From the NCBI RefSeq assembly GCF_000735455.1, contig NZ_JMPS01000073.1:53951-117950 (forward strand): a DNA stretch of 64,000 nt, in the 5' to 3' direction. The position numbers and the translations under genes were made by a program. Every line of letters begins with the position of its first letter. Position 1 is the stretch's first letter. Shown piece by piece: positions 26,793 to 36,713 of the stretch. The notes under the pieces are model-generated. The model ran no database searches and was not told the origin of the DNA. It saw only the letters and a list, made by a program, of their open reading frames with translations. This DNA is from Yokenella regensburgei ATCC 49455. Lineage in GTDB: Bacteria > Pseudomonadota > Gammaproteobacteria > Enterobacterales > Enterobacteriaceae.

Positions 26793-27908
26793 ATGAGATA
26801 TAAAGGACTGAACAAAGGCTTTTTCATTTTGATTTTGCTGGTGGTGACACTGGCCTTCTTCCAGGTACTGGGCCAGTGGTACTCTGCCATTCTGTGGGCC
26901 GCTATTCTGGCCGTGATTTTCCATCCGCTCAAAACCCGCCTACGCCACCGACTGGGCGATCGCAACGGGCTGGCGTCGTTTTTGATGCTGGTCATCATCT
27001 GCCTGATTGTCATTACCCCACTGGCGATTATTGCTTCGTCTCTGGCGATCGAAATGAACCTGGTTTACACCCGTCTGCAGGGAAACGAGACACAGTTTCC
27101 AACGGCGGTGGCCCAGGTCATTCATCACCTCCCCGGATGGGCGAGACAACTGCTTGCCGAGCATAATCTCAATACGGCCTCGGAGATCCAGAAGCAGCTT
27201 TCCGAGATTACCCTTAAAGGTGGTCAGTACATCGCGGGCAGCGTATTCATGATTGGTAAAGGAACCTTCAGCGTTACCGTAGGTTTCGGCATCATGCTGT
27301 ATCTGCTGTTCTTCCTGCTCAAAGACGGGGCTTATCTGGTGACGACTATCCTCGAAGCGATCCCGCTGTCCGATTATGTAAAACATCACCTGTTTATGAA
27401 GTTTGTCGCCGTTTCCCGGGCAACGGTAAAAGGCACTCTGGTGGTCGCCGTGGTTCAGGGGGCGCTGGGCGGGCTGGCATTTTACTTTACCGGCATCGAT
27501 GGCAGCCTGCTGTGGGGAGCATTGATGGCTTTCCTGTCGCTTATTCCGGCGGTGGGCTCGGCGATCGTCTGGGTTCCTGCGGCAATTTACTTCTTTGCAA
27601 GCAGCATGCTGTGGCAGGGGCTGTTCATCGTCGGCTTCTTCGTCATTGTGATTGGCCTTATCGATAACATTCTGCGTCCGTTACTGGTTGGCAAAGACAC
27701 CAGGATGGCGGACTGGCTTATCCTGATTGCGACGCTTGGCGGTATGGAAATTTACGGCATCAACGGCTTTGTGATTGGACCGTTGATTGCAGCGCTGTTT
27801 ATCGCGTGCTGGAACCTGCTCTCCGGGCGTGACCATCAGGGTAACGTAGATGAAATCGACGAAGAGTTTATCGAGGAAGGTAACAAACACCCCGGGCGCG
27901 AACCATAA
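26793..27908 (+). CDS. AI-2E family transporter (TqsA/PerM superfamily)
   Basis: A 371-residue inner-membrane protein with about eight hydrophobic segments and the conserved C-terminal part of the AI-2E/PerM family (LIPAVGSAIVWVPAAIYFF, then DNILRPLLVG). The acidic tail (DEIDEEFIEEGNKHPG) is cytosolic. It is distinct from TqsA at 58.8 kb and from E. coli YdiK, so it is a further paralogue. Family members move signalling molecules or ions; nothing specifies the substrate here. Confidence 0.82.
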   Translation: MRYKGLNKGFFILILLVVTLAFFQVLGQWYSAILWAAILAVIFHPLKTRLRHRLGDRNGLASFLMLVIICLIVITPLAIIASSLAIEMNLVYTRLQGNETQFPTAVAQVIHHLPGWARQLLAEHNLNTASEIQKQLSEITLKGGQYIAGSVFMIGKGTFSVTVGFGIMLYLLFFLLKDGAYLVTTILEAIPLSDYVKHHLFMKFVAVSRATVKGTLVVAVVQGALGGLAFYFTGIDGSLLWGALMAFLSLIPAVGSAIVWVPAAIYFFASSMLWQGLFIVGFFVIVIGLIDNILRPLLVGKDTRMADWLILIATLGGMEIYGINGFVIGPLIAALFIACWNLLSGRDHQGNVDEIDEEFIEEGNKHPGREP

Positions 27909-27915
27909 AAAACTG

Positions 27916-27940
27916 AAGGCCCCGCGGGGCCTTTTATTTT
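27916..27940. terminator. Bidirectional terminator
   Basis: An 18-bp perfect palindrome centred at 27924/27925 (AAGGCCCCG with its complement) is followed by TTTTATTTT on the plus strand. The A-rich left side (27906-27912) supplies a T tract on the minus strand. It serves the permease and the convergent GH5 gene. Confidence 0.85.
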
Positions 27941-29126
27941 ATGGTGCAGTGGGAGCCAAGCGTTTCTGAATGGGCGCAAATTCTGCCGTGGCTTTTCGTG
28001 GTACGGGATCCGGCAGATTCTGCTCCATCGCCTGCCAGTATTTCCATGGCACTTTACCACTACCCAGTTCGTAATCCATGCCGTCCCAGGCGTCCTCGCG
28101 GAAGCTGTAAAACGCCCAGTGAGACTGGCGCTTGTCGAGAACCTGCAGCACATCTTCCAGCCACTGGGTGCAGCCTTTCAGGGTGCGAATACAACCAAAC
28201 TCCCCGGCCACAACGCGGTTTTGCGGCACCTGGTGACGTTCCGCCCAGTCGTAGGGTGCCGCCATCCATTTAGCGACGGTCCCGGCATCCCAGTTCACCA
28301 ATTCCCCGCCAAAAGGGACGTTGCCTGGGTACACATACGGTGTTTTACGGCGAACGTTAGGCGTACTGGTAAAGGCATAGGGTTCATACATGTGGAAACT
28401 GTACAACACGCGATCGTCTTTAAGCCGCTCAGGCCAGCCGGAAAAACCACGCGCAGAGCCATACCAGCCACCGTCAACCATCACCGGTGTTACCTTATCC
28501 ACTTCGCGGATAGCCGCGATGACCTCATTGTAAAACTGCGGCAGATTACGGGCGGTTCCCTGCTGCTGTTGGTACCAGTCGCTCAGGGCGGCAACCGTTG
28601 CCTGCTCGCTCAGTCCGGTGGTTTTTTCCGGGGCCGGTTCGTTAATGAGATTGTACGCGGCAATCGCCGGTTCATCTTTCAACGCCTGCGCCAGATCGCG
28701 CCAGAAGCGAATGGCTGAGTCCCAGCGCTTTTTGTCCTGCCACAGGCGATCATCAAACTTGCCGCCGTTATTTTGCGACCAGCGCATCCACGGCAGAGAC
28801 AGCGGCGCAATAACCACTTTCAGCCCCGCCTTATCTGCCCGCGCCAGCACCTGTTTGAGCGTAGCCAGATCCTGCGGCGAAAGATGCTGATAATTATCGG
28901 CATCGCCAATCAGAAAATCCCGCCCCTCCGGTTTCCATTTATCCCAAGAGAGACGCACCCAGGTCGCGCCGTAGCCGCGCAGGCTCTGGAAATAGGCCTC
29001 ATCAGGTGGCAAACGGTTAAAGCTGTTGCCGCCGTGCTGCGGTTGATCCCAGAAGTGAATCTGATCGGCCGCCTGAACCTGCGCTGCCATCAGCAGCGCT
29101 ACACAAAGTGAGAATCGTTTTTTCAT
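27939..29126 (-). CDS. Secreted glycoside hydrolase family 5 enzyme
   Basis: A 395-residue precursor with a Sec signal peptide (MKKRFSLCVALLMAAQVQA; cleavage after VQA) and a (beta/alpha)8 GH5 catalytic domain. The acid/base Glu is in YNLINEPAPE and the nucleophile Glu in VVAGEFGC; the Arg of WVRLSWDKW is also conserved. It should cleave a beta-glucan, mannan or similar in the periplasm or outside. There is no cellulose-binding module. It occupies the place of dgcZ/ydeI/ydeJ before dcp in E. coli, so it is accessory. The substrate is unknown. Confidence 0.85.
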   Translation of the reverse strand: MKKRFSLCVALLMAAQVQAADQIHFWDQPQHGGNSFNRLPPDEAYFQSLRGYGATWVRLSWDKWKPEGRDFLIGDADNYQHLSPQDLATLKQVLARADKAGLKVVIAPLSLPWMRWSQNNGGKFDDRLWQDKKRWDSAIRFWRDLAQALKDEPAIAAYNLINEPAPEKTTGLSEQATVAALSDWYQQQQGTARNLPQFYNEVIAAIREVDKVTPVMVDGGWYGSARGFSGWPERLKDDRVLYSFHMYEPYAFTSTPNVRRKTPYVYPGNVPFGGELVNWDAGTVAKWMAAPYDWAERHQVPQNRVVAGEFGCIRTLKGCTQWLEDVLQVLDKRQSHWAFYSFREDAWDGMDYELGSGKVPWKYWQAMEQNLPDPVPRKATAEFAPIQKRLAPTAP

Positions 29127-29156
29127 CCCTGTCCTGATTGCTTATTAGCGGTTGAA

Positions 29157-31199
29157 TTACTGTAAGCCCCGATTCACCAGCATTGGCTCAATGTGCGGAT
29201 CGTGCCCGCGCCAGTCACGGTACAGCGCCTCGAGTGGGCTACTATTACCACGAGAAAGCACCGCATCGCGAAAGCGCTGCCCGTTTTCGCGAGTCAAACC
29301 ACCCTGCTCAACAAACCACTGATAGCCGTCGTCGGCGAGCATTTGCGTCCATAAATAGGCGTAATACCCCGCCGCATAGCCACCACCAAAGATATGGGCG
29401 AAATAGCTGCTGCGGTAACGTGGAGGCACAGCGGCCAGATTCAGATCCTCGGCGGCCAGAGCCTGTGATTCGAACTGGTCAACGTCCTGCGGTGTCGCCG
29501 AGTCCCCAACGCTGTGCCAGTGCATATCCAGCAGCGCGGCGCTCAGCAGTTCGGTCATGTCATAGCCTTTGTTGAACGTGGCGGCGCGGAACATGCTGTC
29601 GCGCAGCGTTTCCGGCATCGGTTCACCGCTTTCAAAATGACGCGCATAGTGGGCAAATACCTGCGGGTGGCTGGCCCAGTGCTCGTTAATCTGCGACGGG
29701 AATTCGACGAAATCACGCGGCGTGCGGGTACCGGAAAGCCCCGGATAACGCTGGCTGGCGAACAGGCCGTGCAGCGTATGACCAAACTCATGGAACAATG
29801 TGATCACATCATCCCAGGAGAGCAGCGCCGCCAGCCCCGCAGCCGGTTTTTGATAGTTGCAGACGTTGTAAATGACCGGGCGGGTGCCAAGCAGCGTGGA
29901 CTGTTGTACCAGGTTATCCATCCACGCGCCGCCGGATTTACTGTCGCGAGCGAAGAAATCGCCATAGAACAGCGCCATGCCTTCGCCGTTGTTATCGAAG
30001 ATCTCCCAGACGCGCACGTCAGGGTGCCAGACGGGAATATCGAAGCGTTCGATAAAACGAATGCCAAAGAGCTGCGACGCCGTCCAGAACACCCCGTCCT
30101 GCAGGACGCGGTCGAGGGCAAAATAGGGTTTGATTTGCGACTCATCGAGGGCATAACGCGCGCGGCGAACCTGTTCGCTGTACCAGGGCCAGTCCCACGC
30201 TTCGGCTTTAAAACCGCCCTTTTCTGCGTCTATCATCTGCTGGATGTCGGCAAGCTCCGCTTCGGCACGGGCGCGCGCGGCTGGGGTAATCTCGCGCATG
30301 AACTGATACGCGGCGGCCGGCGTTTTGGCCATCTGGTCAGCCATGCTCCAGCTTGCATAATCGGCAAAGCCCAGCAACGCCGCCTGGCGGGCGCGAATAG
30401 CCACTATGCGCCTGATAAGCGAGCGGGTATCGTTTTCATCGCCCTTTTCGGTGCGCTGCCAGCTGGCTTTGAACAGCTTCTCACGGGTTGCACGATGGCT
30501 CAGCGCCGACAGCGCCGGTTGCTGGGTGGTGTTCAGCAGCGGCAGCAGCCAGCGCCCGACAAGCCCTTTATCGCGGGCGGCACCGGCAGCGGCCGCTATC
30601 TCATCGGCGGAAAGCCCCGCCAGCTGTTTTTCATCGTCAACCACCAGGCCGCCGCTTTTCGCCGCCGCCAGCAGATGCTGGTTAAACTGGCTGTTTAAAG
30701 TGGCGATTTCAGCGTTGAGCGATTTCAGTTCACGCTTCTGCTCTGCCCCGAGGGTGGCACCGGCCAGCAGGAATTGCTGATAGACAACCTCAACTAAGCG
30801 CAGCGATTCTGCATCCAGCTCCAGGGACGCTCTTTGTTGCCACAGCGTCTGAACGCGTTCAAACAGCGCATCGTTAAGATAAATATCACTGCCAAGCTCC
30901 GCCAGCGCGGCAGAGAATAATGGGTCGAGCTCCAGAATAGCGTCGTTGGTATTCGCCGAGGCCATCGAGAAAAACACCGTGGTCACCCGCGTCAGCATGT
31001 CACCGCTTTTTTCCAGTGCCTCAAAGGTGTTGGCAAAGGTAGCAGGAGCCGGGTTGTTGGCAATGGCGGCGATTTCTTCGCGTTTACGTTTTATCGCTTC
31101 ATCAAACGCCGGGCGGTAGTGCTCATCTTTAATACGGTCAAACGGGGGGGCCTGATACGGCAGCAGGCTGGATTCAAAAAATGGATTATTGGCGGACAT
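29157..31199 (-). CDS. dcp: Peptidyl-dipeptidase Dcp
   Basis: A 680-residue zinc metallopeptidase of family M3 that removes C-terminal dipeptides. The HEFGHTLHG zinc motif and downstream FVEFPSQINEHW (third ligand Glu region) are intact. The length matches E. coli Dcp. The ATG at 31199 has GGAGAAG upstream; a neighbouring ATG at 31202 is equivalent, and longer frames to 31259 are unlikely. It is divergent from ydfG as in E. coli. Confidence 0.95.
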   Translation of the reverse strand: MSANNPFFESSLLPYQAPPFDRIKDEHYRPAFDEAIKRKREEIAAIANNPAPATFANTFEALEKSGDMLTRVTTVFFSMASANTNDAILELDPLFSAALAELGSDIYLNDALFERVQTLWQQRASLELDAESLRLVEVVYQQFLLAGATLGAEQKRELKSLNAEIATLNSQFNQHLLAAAKSGGLVVDDEKQLAGLSADEIAAAAGAARDKGLVGRWLLPLLNTTQQPALSALSHRATREKLFKASWQRTEKGDENDTRSLIRRIVAIRARQAALLGFADYASWSMADQMAKTPAAAYQFMREITPAARARAEAELADIQQMIDAEKGGFKAEAWDWPWYSEQVRRARYALDESQIKPYFALDRVLQDGVFWTASQLFGIRFIERFDIPVWHPDVRVWEIFDNNGEGMALFYGDFFARDSKSGGAWMDNLVQQSTLLGTRPVIYNVCNYQKPAAGLAALLSWDDVITLFHEFGHTLHGLFASQRYPGLSGTRTPRDFVEFPSQINEHWASHPQVFAHYARHFESGEPMPETLRDSMFRAATFNKGYDMTELLSAALLDMHWHSVGDSATPQDVDQFESQALAAEDLNLAAVPPRYRSSYFAHIFGGGYAAGYYAYLWTQMLADDGYQWFVEQGGLTRENGQRFRDAVLSRGNSSPLEALYRDWRGHDPHIEPMLVNRGLQ

Positions 31200-31342
31200 C
31201 ATCTTCTCCCGACTTTTCAGCGTATTGCCCAGAGTAGGCGCAGGCCCGCAAAACCGCAATCCTTAAAGCCTCAGCAATCATTTTTCGCAGACCGAGATCG
31301 TGCTATGGTAGTCAGACATGAAAAGCATTGAGGAACAGTGAG

Positions 31343-32089
31343 ATGATTATCCTGGTTACCGGGGCGACCGCCGGTTTTGGTGAGTGCATCACCCGTCGTT
31401 TTATCGCTAATGGCCATAAAGTTATCGCGACCGGCCGTCGCCACGAACGTCTGCAGGAGCTGCAGGAGGAGTTCGGTGACCGCATTCTGACCGCGCAACT
31501 CGACGTTCGCAACCGTGCCGCTATCGAAGAGATGATGGAAGGTCTGCCTGCCGACTGGCGCAGCATTGACGTACTGGTCAACAACGCTGGTCTGGCGCTG
31601 GGGCTTGAACCCGCGCACAAAGCGAACCTCGAAGACTGGGAAACCATGATCGACACCAACAACAAAGGTCTGGTGTATATGACCCGCGCTGTGCTGCCGG
31701 GCATGGTTGAGCGTAACCGTGGCCACATCATCAATATCGGTTCCACGGCAGGAAACTGGCCGTATGCCGGTGGCAACGTCTATGGCGCCACCAAAGCCTT
31801 CGTGCGCCAGTTCAGCCTGAACCTGCGTACCGATCTGCACGGTACCGCCATTCGCGTGACTGACATTGAACCCGGTCTGGTTGGCGGCACCGAGTTCTCC
31901 AACGTGCGTTTCAAAGGCGACGATGAGAAAGCGGGCAAAGCCTATGAGAACGCTAACGCCCTGACGCCAGAAGACGTCACCGAAACCGTCTGGTGGGTGG
32001 CGACGTTACCTGCGCACGTCAACATCAATACCGTTGAAATGATGCCGGTCAGCCAGTCGTTTGCGGGTCTGAGCGTGCACCGCTCCTGA
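31343..32089 (+). CDS. ydfG: NADP-dependent 3-hydroxy acid dehydrogenase YdfG
   Basis: A 248-residue short-chain dehydrogenase. The cofactor loop TGATAGFGE (7-15), NNAG, and the catalytic YGATK motif (YxxxK) are present. E. coli YdfG oxidises L-allo-threonine, serine and 3-hydroxypropionate-type acids, and reduces malonic semialdehyde. The ATG at 31343 gives the E. coli length and start (MIILVTG), with AGGA upstream. A TTG at 31328 is rejected. Confidence 0.95.
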   Translation: MIILVTGATAGFGECITRRFIANGHKVIATGRRHERLQELQEEFGDRILTAQLDVRNRAAIEEMMEGLPADWRSIDVLVNNAGLALGLEPAHKANLEDWETMIDTNNKGLVYMTRAVLPGMVERNRGHIINIGSTAGNWPYAGGNVYGATKAFVRQFSLNLRTDLHGTAIRVTDIEPGLVGGTEFSNVRFKGDDEKAGKAYENANALTPEDVTETVWWVATLPAHVNINTVEMMPVSQSFAGLSVHRS

Positions 32090-32181
32090 TCCCCCTCTTC
32101 CCGGCCCACCGTGGCCGGGTTGGGCGTGCTGGCAAAAAATGTCTAAAATCATGTCGTTAATCCGTTAAAAAGTAAGAGCCA

Positions 32182-32868
32182 ATGGCCGCTGAATCGCAAT
32201 TAAACCCAACACAGCCTGTTAACCAGCAGATCTACCGGATCCTGCGCCGGGAGATCGTCCATTGCCTGATCCCGCCGGGAACTCCGCTTTCCGAAAAAGA
32301 GGTCTCCGTACGTTTTGACGTCTCGCGTCAGCCGGTGCGGGAGGCATTCATCAAGCTTGCGGAAAACGGCCTTATCCAGATCCGTCCGCAGCGCGGCAGC
32401 TACGTGAACAAAATATCCCTCTCCCAGGTGCGCAACGGCTGCTTTGTTCGCCAGGCCATCGAATGCGCCGTGGTTCGCCGTGCCGCAGGGCTTATCAACG
32501 ACGCACAGTGCTACCAGCTGGAAAAGAACCTGCAGCAGCAGCGAATCGCCATTGAGCGTCATCAGCCGAACGATTTCTTCCTGCTGGATGATGAGTTCCA
32601 CCAGACGCTGTCGGGCATTGCCGACTGCCAGCTGGCGTGGGACACCATTGAAAACATCAAAGCCGCTATCGACCGGGTGCGCTACATGAGCCTCGATCAC
32701 ATTTCCTCCCCGGAAATGCTGCTGCGCCAGCACTACGATATCTTCAATGCGCTGGAAAAACGCGACGCCGATGCGGTGGTAAAAGCGATGACCCTGCATC
32801 TGGATGAAATCAGCGAGTCTGTCTTATTAATTCGTCAGGAAAACAGCGACTGGTTTAGCGAAGAATAA
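32182..32868 (+). CDS. rspR: GntR/FadR-family regulator YdfH (RspR)
   Basis: A 228-residue repressor with an N-terminal winged helix (about 15-80; [20 protein letters not shown]) and a helical FCD effector domain. In E. coli YdfH represses rspAB. Here the rspBA genes lie only 4 kb downstream, on the other strand. Its own operator was not identified. It follows ydfG by 92 bp. Confidence 0.92.
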   Translation: MAAESQLNPTQPVNQQIYRILRREIVHCLIPPGTPLSEKEVSVRFDVSRQPVREAFIKLAENGLIQIRPQRGSYVNKISLSQVRNGCFVRQAIECAVVRRAAGLINDAQCYQLEKNLQQQRIAIERHQPNDFFLLDDEFHQTLSGIADCQLAWDTIENIKAAIDRVRYMSLDHISSPEMLLRQHYDIFNALEKRDADAVVKAMTLHLDEISESVLLIRQENSDWFSEE

Positions 32869-32918
32869 GACCTGAGCCCCCGACTTTTCACCTGAATCAT
32901 ATGGCTAAGGACAACATC

Positions 32919-33660
32919 ATGAACACGCTTCCCGTTATCGGCATAACAGGCTCCAGTGAACCTTTTGACGGCGGGCTTAAGCGGATGGGCCTGGTGATGA
33001 ATACGCTGACGGACTGGGTGACGTTTAAACCCATTAGCACTCCGTTACTCCCCTTACAGACTGATGTATCAGGCGTGATTGTCGCAGATGCTTCATCGGC
33101 GGCGGAGCTGTTGCAGCACTCCCCCTGGCTACCGGTCGAAGAAGACCGCCGCCTGCAGGAGCCTTCGTTGCGGGAAAACTTTATCGAATGCGTTTTTGCT
33201 CTCCACGACGTTAATCGCCTGCAAGCTCATGGCCTCACCCGGCATGCCCTGCTGGCTTTTCACAGCCGCTATAAGCTGCAATTGCTGGCACACCACCAGC
33301 CGGGTTATCGCGAGATTGGTCCGCTCGTCGCGTCACTGCATGAATGGGAAGATCTGGAGACTTTTTTTCGTGATGTACCGGGAAAAGCTGATGGCTATTC
33401 TGCAGAAGGTCGCGACGCGACAGAATCACACTAACGTACTGATGCACATTCAGGGCTACTTCCGCAATCAACTGAACGCCAGGCAGCGCGCTGAACTGCG
33501 CGAGTCAATCCTCAGCTATCTCGCCGGGCAGTTACCGCTTCTCGCCCCGGTCACGCTTCTGAAGCGCTATCTGGATGAATATCCAAACCACTATCTGCTG
33601 ACGCAAAACTATTTTACGCCGTATCCGGAAGATTTAGGTTTGCGGCTGCTGGTGAACTGA
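32919..33660 (+). pseudogene. DUF523/DUF1722 (YbgA-like) protein, frameshifted
   Basis: The gene begins at ATG 32919 (AAGGA 7 nt upstream). Its first part reads DUF523-like (PVIGITGSSEPFDG), then YbgA-like DUF1722 (TRHALLAFHSRYKLQLLAH). At a run of seven T (33362-33368) the frame shifts: the zero frame ends at 33434, while the plus-one frame continues as MYREKLMAILQ and HTNVLMHIQGYFRNQL to the stop at 33660, the normal YbgA C-terminus. Six T would fuse the two into LETFFVMYREK without a break. Either the gene is newly inactivated, the run is a sequencing error, or expression needs slippage. The usual DUF523 cysteines are not evident. It takes the position of ydfZ in E. coli. Confidence 0.78.
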
Positions 33661-33663
33661 GAC

Positions 33664-33687
33664 TTCCCCCTCGTTAACGAGGGGGAA
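33664..33687. terminator. Hairpin between the convergent DUF1722 and ydfI genes
   Basis: A perfect 10-bp inverted repeat, TTCCCCCTCG-TTAA-CGAGGGGGAA, sits between two convergent stops. No T tract follows on either strand, so it may be a weak or factor-assisted terminator. Confidence 0.5.
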
Positions 33688-33697
33688 CAGGACGGGA

Positions 33698-35161
33698 TTA
33701 CAGAGATCCGGCAGCCGCCGCAACGGTGGCTTTCGCGCCGTTTTCGAGCAGTGACAGATAAGCCTTCGTGACTTTGCTGACAAACAGATTCTCCAGCGGC
33801 AGCTCTTTGCCGAAGATCGCTTCAATACTCAGCAGCGCCTGTACGCGCGCTTCGCCTTCCGCGCTGTGCCGCACCGCCGCCTGAATTTCAGCGAGTAGCG
33901 GATCGCACACTTCAATGGCATTGCCCTGTTCATCCACGCCGCCGACGTAGCGCATCCAGCCCGCCACGCCCAGCGCCAGCAGATCAAACGGAGTCTGATG
34001 CACCAGGTGCCAGCGCACGGAATCCAGCATCCGCTGCGGCAGCTTCTGGCTTCCGTCCATGGCAATCTGCCAGGTACGGTGGCGCAGCGCCGGATTGCTG
34101 TAACGATCGATGAGCAGCCCGGCATAACGGCCGAGATCCACCCCCTTCACCTTCAGCGTGGGTGCCTGCTCTTTCAGCATCAGGGCATGTGCGGCACGGC
34201 GATAGTTCTCATCTTCCATGCAGTCGTTGATGTGCTGATACCCCGCCAGATAGCCGAGATACGCGAGGAAGGAGTGGCTGCCGTTAAGCATACGCAGCTT
34301 CATCTCTTCAAACGGAATAACGTCGCTGACCAGCTCCGCCCCCGCCTTTTCCCACTGCGGACGACCGGCGACGAAGTTATCTTCGATCACCCACTGGCGG
34401 AACGGCTCGCAGGCCACACCTGCCGGGTCGCGCACGCCGGTCAACTGCTCAATTTTATCAAGCGTATCGGCGGTGACGGCCGGAACGATGCGGTCAACCA
34501 TCGTCGACGGGAAGGTAACGTGTTGTTCAATCCAGGCTGCCAGCCCGGCATCTACCGCGCGGGCGTAAGCGCAGACCACCTTACGCAGCACATGGCCGTT
34601 CTCCGGCATATTATCGCAGGACATCACACTGAAGGCGGCAAGCCCGGCGGCTTTACGCCGCGCCAGCGCTTCGACGATAACGCCCGGCGCAGAGCGCGGA
34701 TGGTGCGGATCCCGCAGATCGGCAGCAATGAGCGGGTGATCGAGCATAAGTTCGCCGGTGGCCGGTGAATGGCAGTAGCCCTTTTCGGTGATAGTCAGGG
34801 ATACAATCGCCACCTGCGGCTCGCACATGGCGCTGAATACGGTTTCCAGGCCATCCACTTCGGCATGCAGCGCGCGTTTTACCACCCCAACAACACGGGC
34901 GGTCCAGGCATCGGCGGACATTTCCGCCACGGTATAGAGGGTGTTTTGTTGATTCAGGTCGGCAATCTGCTGTTCGCCGCCAATCAGGTTAACCTCGGTA
35001 TAACCCCAGTCGCTGCCGTGTTCAGCGGCAAGAATATCGGCGTATACCGCCTGATGCGCGCGGTGAAACGCGCCAAAACCCAGGTGCACAATGCGCGGTA
35101 CCAGCGCATTGCGGTCGTATACGGGAAGCGTTGCTTTCGCGGTCAGTAGCTTGTTTTGCAT
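33698..35161 (-). CDS. ydfI: Mannitol-dehydrogenase-family oxidoreductase YdfI
   Basis: A 487-residue NAD-dependent polyol/hexonate dehydrogenase (fructuronate reductase/mannitol dehydrogenase family), the E. coli YdfI orthologue. The N-terminal Rossmann loop is [12 protein letters not shown] and the catalytic region [16 protein letters not shown]. The ATG at 35161 fits the E. coli length; an upstream start at 35218 is unlikely. A UxuR/ExuR-like operator lies about 90 bp upstream, the same core as before uxaB. With YdfJ, RspA and RspB it likely forms a sugar-acid pathway. Confidence 0.9.
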   Translation of the reverse strand: MQNKLLTAKATLPVYDRNALVPRIVHLGFGAFHRAHQAVYADILAAEHGSDWGYTEVNLIGGEQQIADLNQQNTLYTVAEMSADAWTARVVGVVKRALHAEVDGLETVFSAMCEPQVAIVSLTITEKGYCHSPATGELMLDHPLIAADLRDPHHPRSAPGVIVEALARRKAAGLAAFSVMSCDNMPENGHVLRKVVCAYARAVDAGLAAWIEQHVTFPSTMVDRIVPAVTADTLDKIEQLTGVRDPAGVACEPFRQWVIEDNFVAGRPQWEKAGAELVSDVIPFEEMKLRMLNGSHSFLAYLGYLAGYQHINDCMEDENYRRAAHALMLKEQAPTLKVKGVDLGRYAGLLIDRYSNPALRHRTWQIAMDGSQKLPQRMLDSVRWHLVHQTPFDLLALGVAGWMRYVGGVDEQGNAIEVCDPLLAEIQAAVRHSAEGEARVQALLSIEAIFGKELPLENLFVSKVTKAYLSLLENGAKATVAAAAGSL

Positions 35162-35248
35162 CGTTGTACTCACTGTGTAGAAAACTGATTGCCATACTAG
35201 ATTAACGAGTGTTTTCACCGATGTTTTGATTTACGTTAATTTATACGC

Positions 35249-35266
35249 AATTGGTATGACATCATT
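35249..35266 (-). promoter_or_regulatory. Candidate hexuronate-type operator upstream of ydfI
   Basis: AATTGGTATGACATCATT shares the 12-base core ATTGGTATGACA with the site before uxaB. It abuts the ydfJ stop and lies about 88 bp before the ydfI start, suggesting control by a UxuR/ExuR-class GntR repressor or by the related RspR. Confidence 0.45.
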
Positions 35267-36643
35267 CTAAAGTTGTGTGACACCCGTAATAACCGCTTCC
35301 TTTCCTGGCTTGTCTGCAGCGTCATAAGGCAGGCTCAGGTCGCGGTCGCATACCTCAGGCATGAAGAGAGCAGAAAGCAGGCCAATGACCGAGTAGCAGA
35401 CAATCATCACCACAATTGGCAACCACGAACCGGTGATGTTGCAGAAAATCCCCGCCAGCAGTGGACCAAAACCGACGGCAACCAGTCCCCCCACCTCCTT
35501 GGAGATCGCCATGCGTGTAAAGCGATTACCGGAGCCAAACATCTCCGCCATCGTGATGTTTTCAAGGGCAAACAGACCCAGCACCGCCACGTTATGAATA
35601 ATGATGATCGAGGCCATAATCGCACCAGGCGCATAGTTTTTATCGACCACAATAGACAACATCGGGTAAGCGAGGACGATCGCCGAGAGGCTGACGATGA
35701 TGTACGGTAACCGGCGGCCAAACTTGTCGGACAACCAGCCCAGCAGCGGAATGGTGATGAATCCAAGCACCGAACTTATCATCAGCGCATCCGTGGGAAT
35801 GGCTTTATCGAACATCAGTTGCTGTACCAGGTAGCCCGCGAGGAACGTCTGAATAAGCCCGGAGTTCCCCGCCTGACCAAAGCGCAGCCCGGTTGCCAGC
35901 CAGAAGGATTTGCTTTTGAACATTGCGCCAAGGCTGCCCGCGTTTGATTCCTGTTGCACCGCCGAACCGCCCGCTTCGCTCACTTTTTCGAATACCGGGC
36001 TCTCTTTCAGATTGAGACGCAGCCAGATAGCGAAAACCATCACCACGACGCTTGCCAGAAACGGTACGCGCCAGCCCCAGGCAACCAGCTCTTCGCGATC
36101 GAGGGCGAAAAACATCACCGCCCAAATCGCCGTAGCGCTGAGGGTGCCGCAGTTGGTGCCCATGGCAACCAGAGAAGAGATAATGCCGCGTTTCCCTTTC
36201 GGTGCATATTCAGCCAGCATGGTCCCGGCACCGGAGATTTCCGCTCCGGCCCCCAGCCCCTGAACAATACGCAGCGTCACCAGCAGCACCGGCGCAAAAA
36301 TACCAATCTGTGCGTAGGTGGGCAGCACGCCAATCAAGGTGGTACAAATCCCCATCATGGTGATAGTGATAAACAGCACCTTCTTGCGGCCAATGCGGTC
36401 GCCCATTTTGCCAAAGATAAAAGCGCCAACGATGCGGGCGATATACCCGGCACCGTAGGTGCCCATGGCGAGGATCAGTGCCATCGCCGCAGACTGTTCC
36501 GGGAAGAAAATTTCATGGAATACCAGCGCCGCACCAAGTGAATACAGCTGAAAATCCATAAACTCCAGCGCGGTGCCAAGCCAGCCCGAAACCGCCGCGC
36601 GGACCAGGTCTTTCGTACTTCTTTCATGTGTAACGTCTGTCAT
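35267..36643 (-). CDS. ydfJ: MFS transporter YdfJ (intact)
   Basis: A 458-residue inner-membrane permease of the metabolite:H+ symporter (MHS) type. Conserved motifs include MGDRIGRKKVLFIT (A-motif) and FGRRLPYIIV in the second half. In E. coli K-12 ydfJ is separated from rspB by the Qin prophage; here it is complete and 70 bp from rspB, so it probably imports the sugar acid used by RspA, RspB and YdfI. Confidence 0.88.
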   Translation of the reverse strand: MTDVTHERSTKDLVRAAVSGWLGTALEFMDFQLYSLGAALVFHEIFFPEQSAAMALILAMGTYGAGYIARIVGAFIFGKMGDRIGRKKVLFITITMMGICTTLIGVLPTYAQIGIFAPVLLVTLRIVQGLGAGAEISGAGTMLAEYAPKGKRGIISSLVAMGTNCGTLSATAIWAVMFFALDREELVAWGWRVPFLASVVVMVFAIWLRLNLKESPVFEKVSEAGGSAVQQESNAGSLGAMFKSKSFWLATGLRFGQAGNSGLIQTFLAGYLVQQLMFDKAIPTDALMISSVLGFITIPLLGWLSDKFGRRLPYIIVSLSAIVLAYPMLSIVVDKNYAPGAIMASIIIIHNVAVLGLFALENITMAEMFGSGNRFTRMAISKEVGGLVAVGFGPLLAGIFCNITGSWLPIVVMIVCYSVIGLLSALFMPEVCDRDLSLPYDAADKPGKEAVITGVTQL

Positions 36644-36713
36644 GGTAGCTATCTCTGTGAGGTAAGATGCGTACGACGTAATCGCATAAATAAAAACCCA
36701 TTGGGTTGAACAA

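Noticed and set aside
29514..30698. 394-codon open frame on the plus strand
   Set aside because: Entirely antisense to dcp, whose full catalytic sequence is intact; no family resemblance.
33362..33385. Programmed frameshift in the DUF1722 gene
   Set aside because: The needed shift is +1 at a T run with no known slow codon or Shine-Dalgarno arrangement; mutation or sequencing error is simpler.
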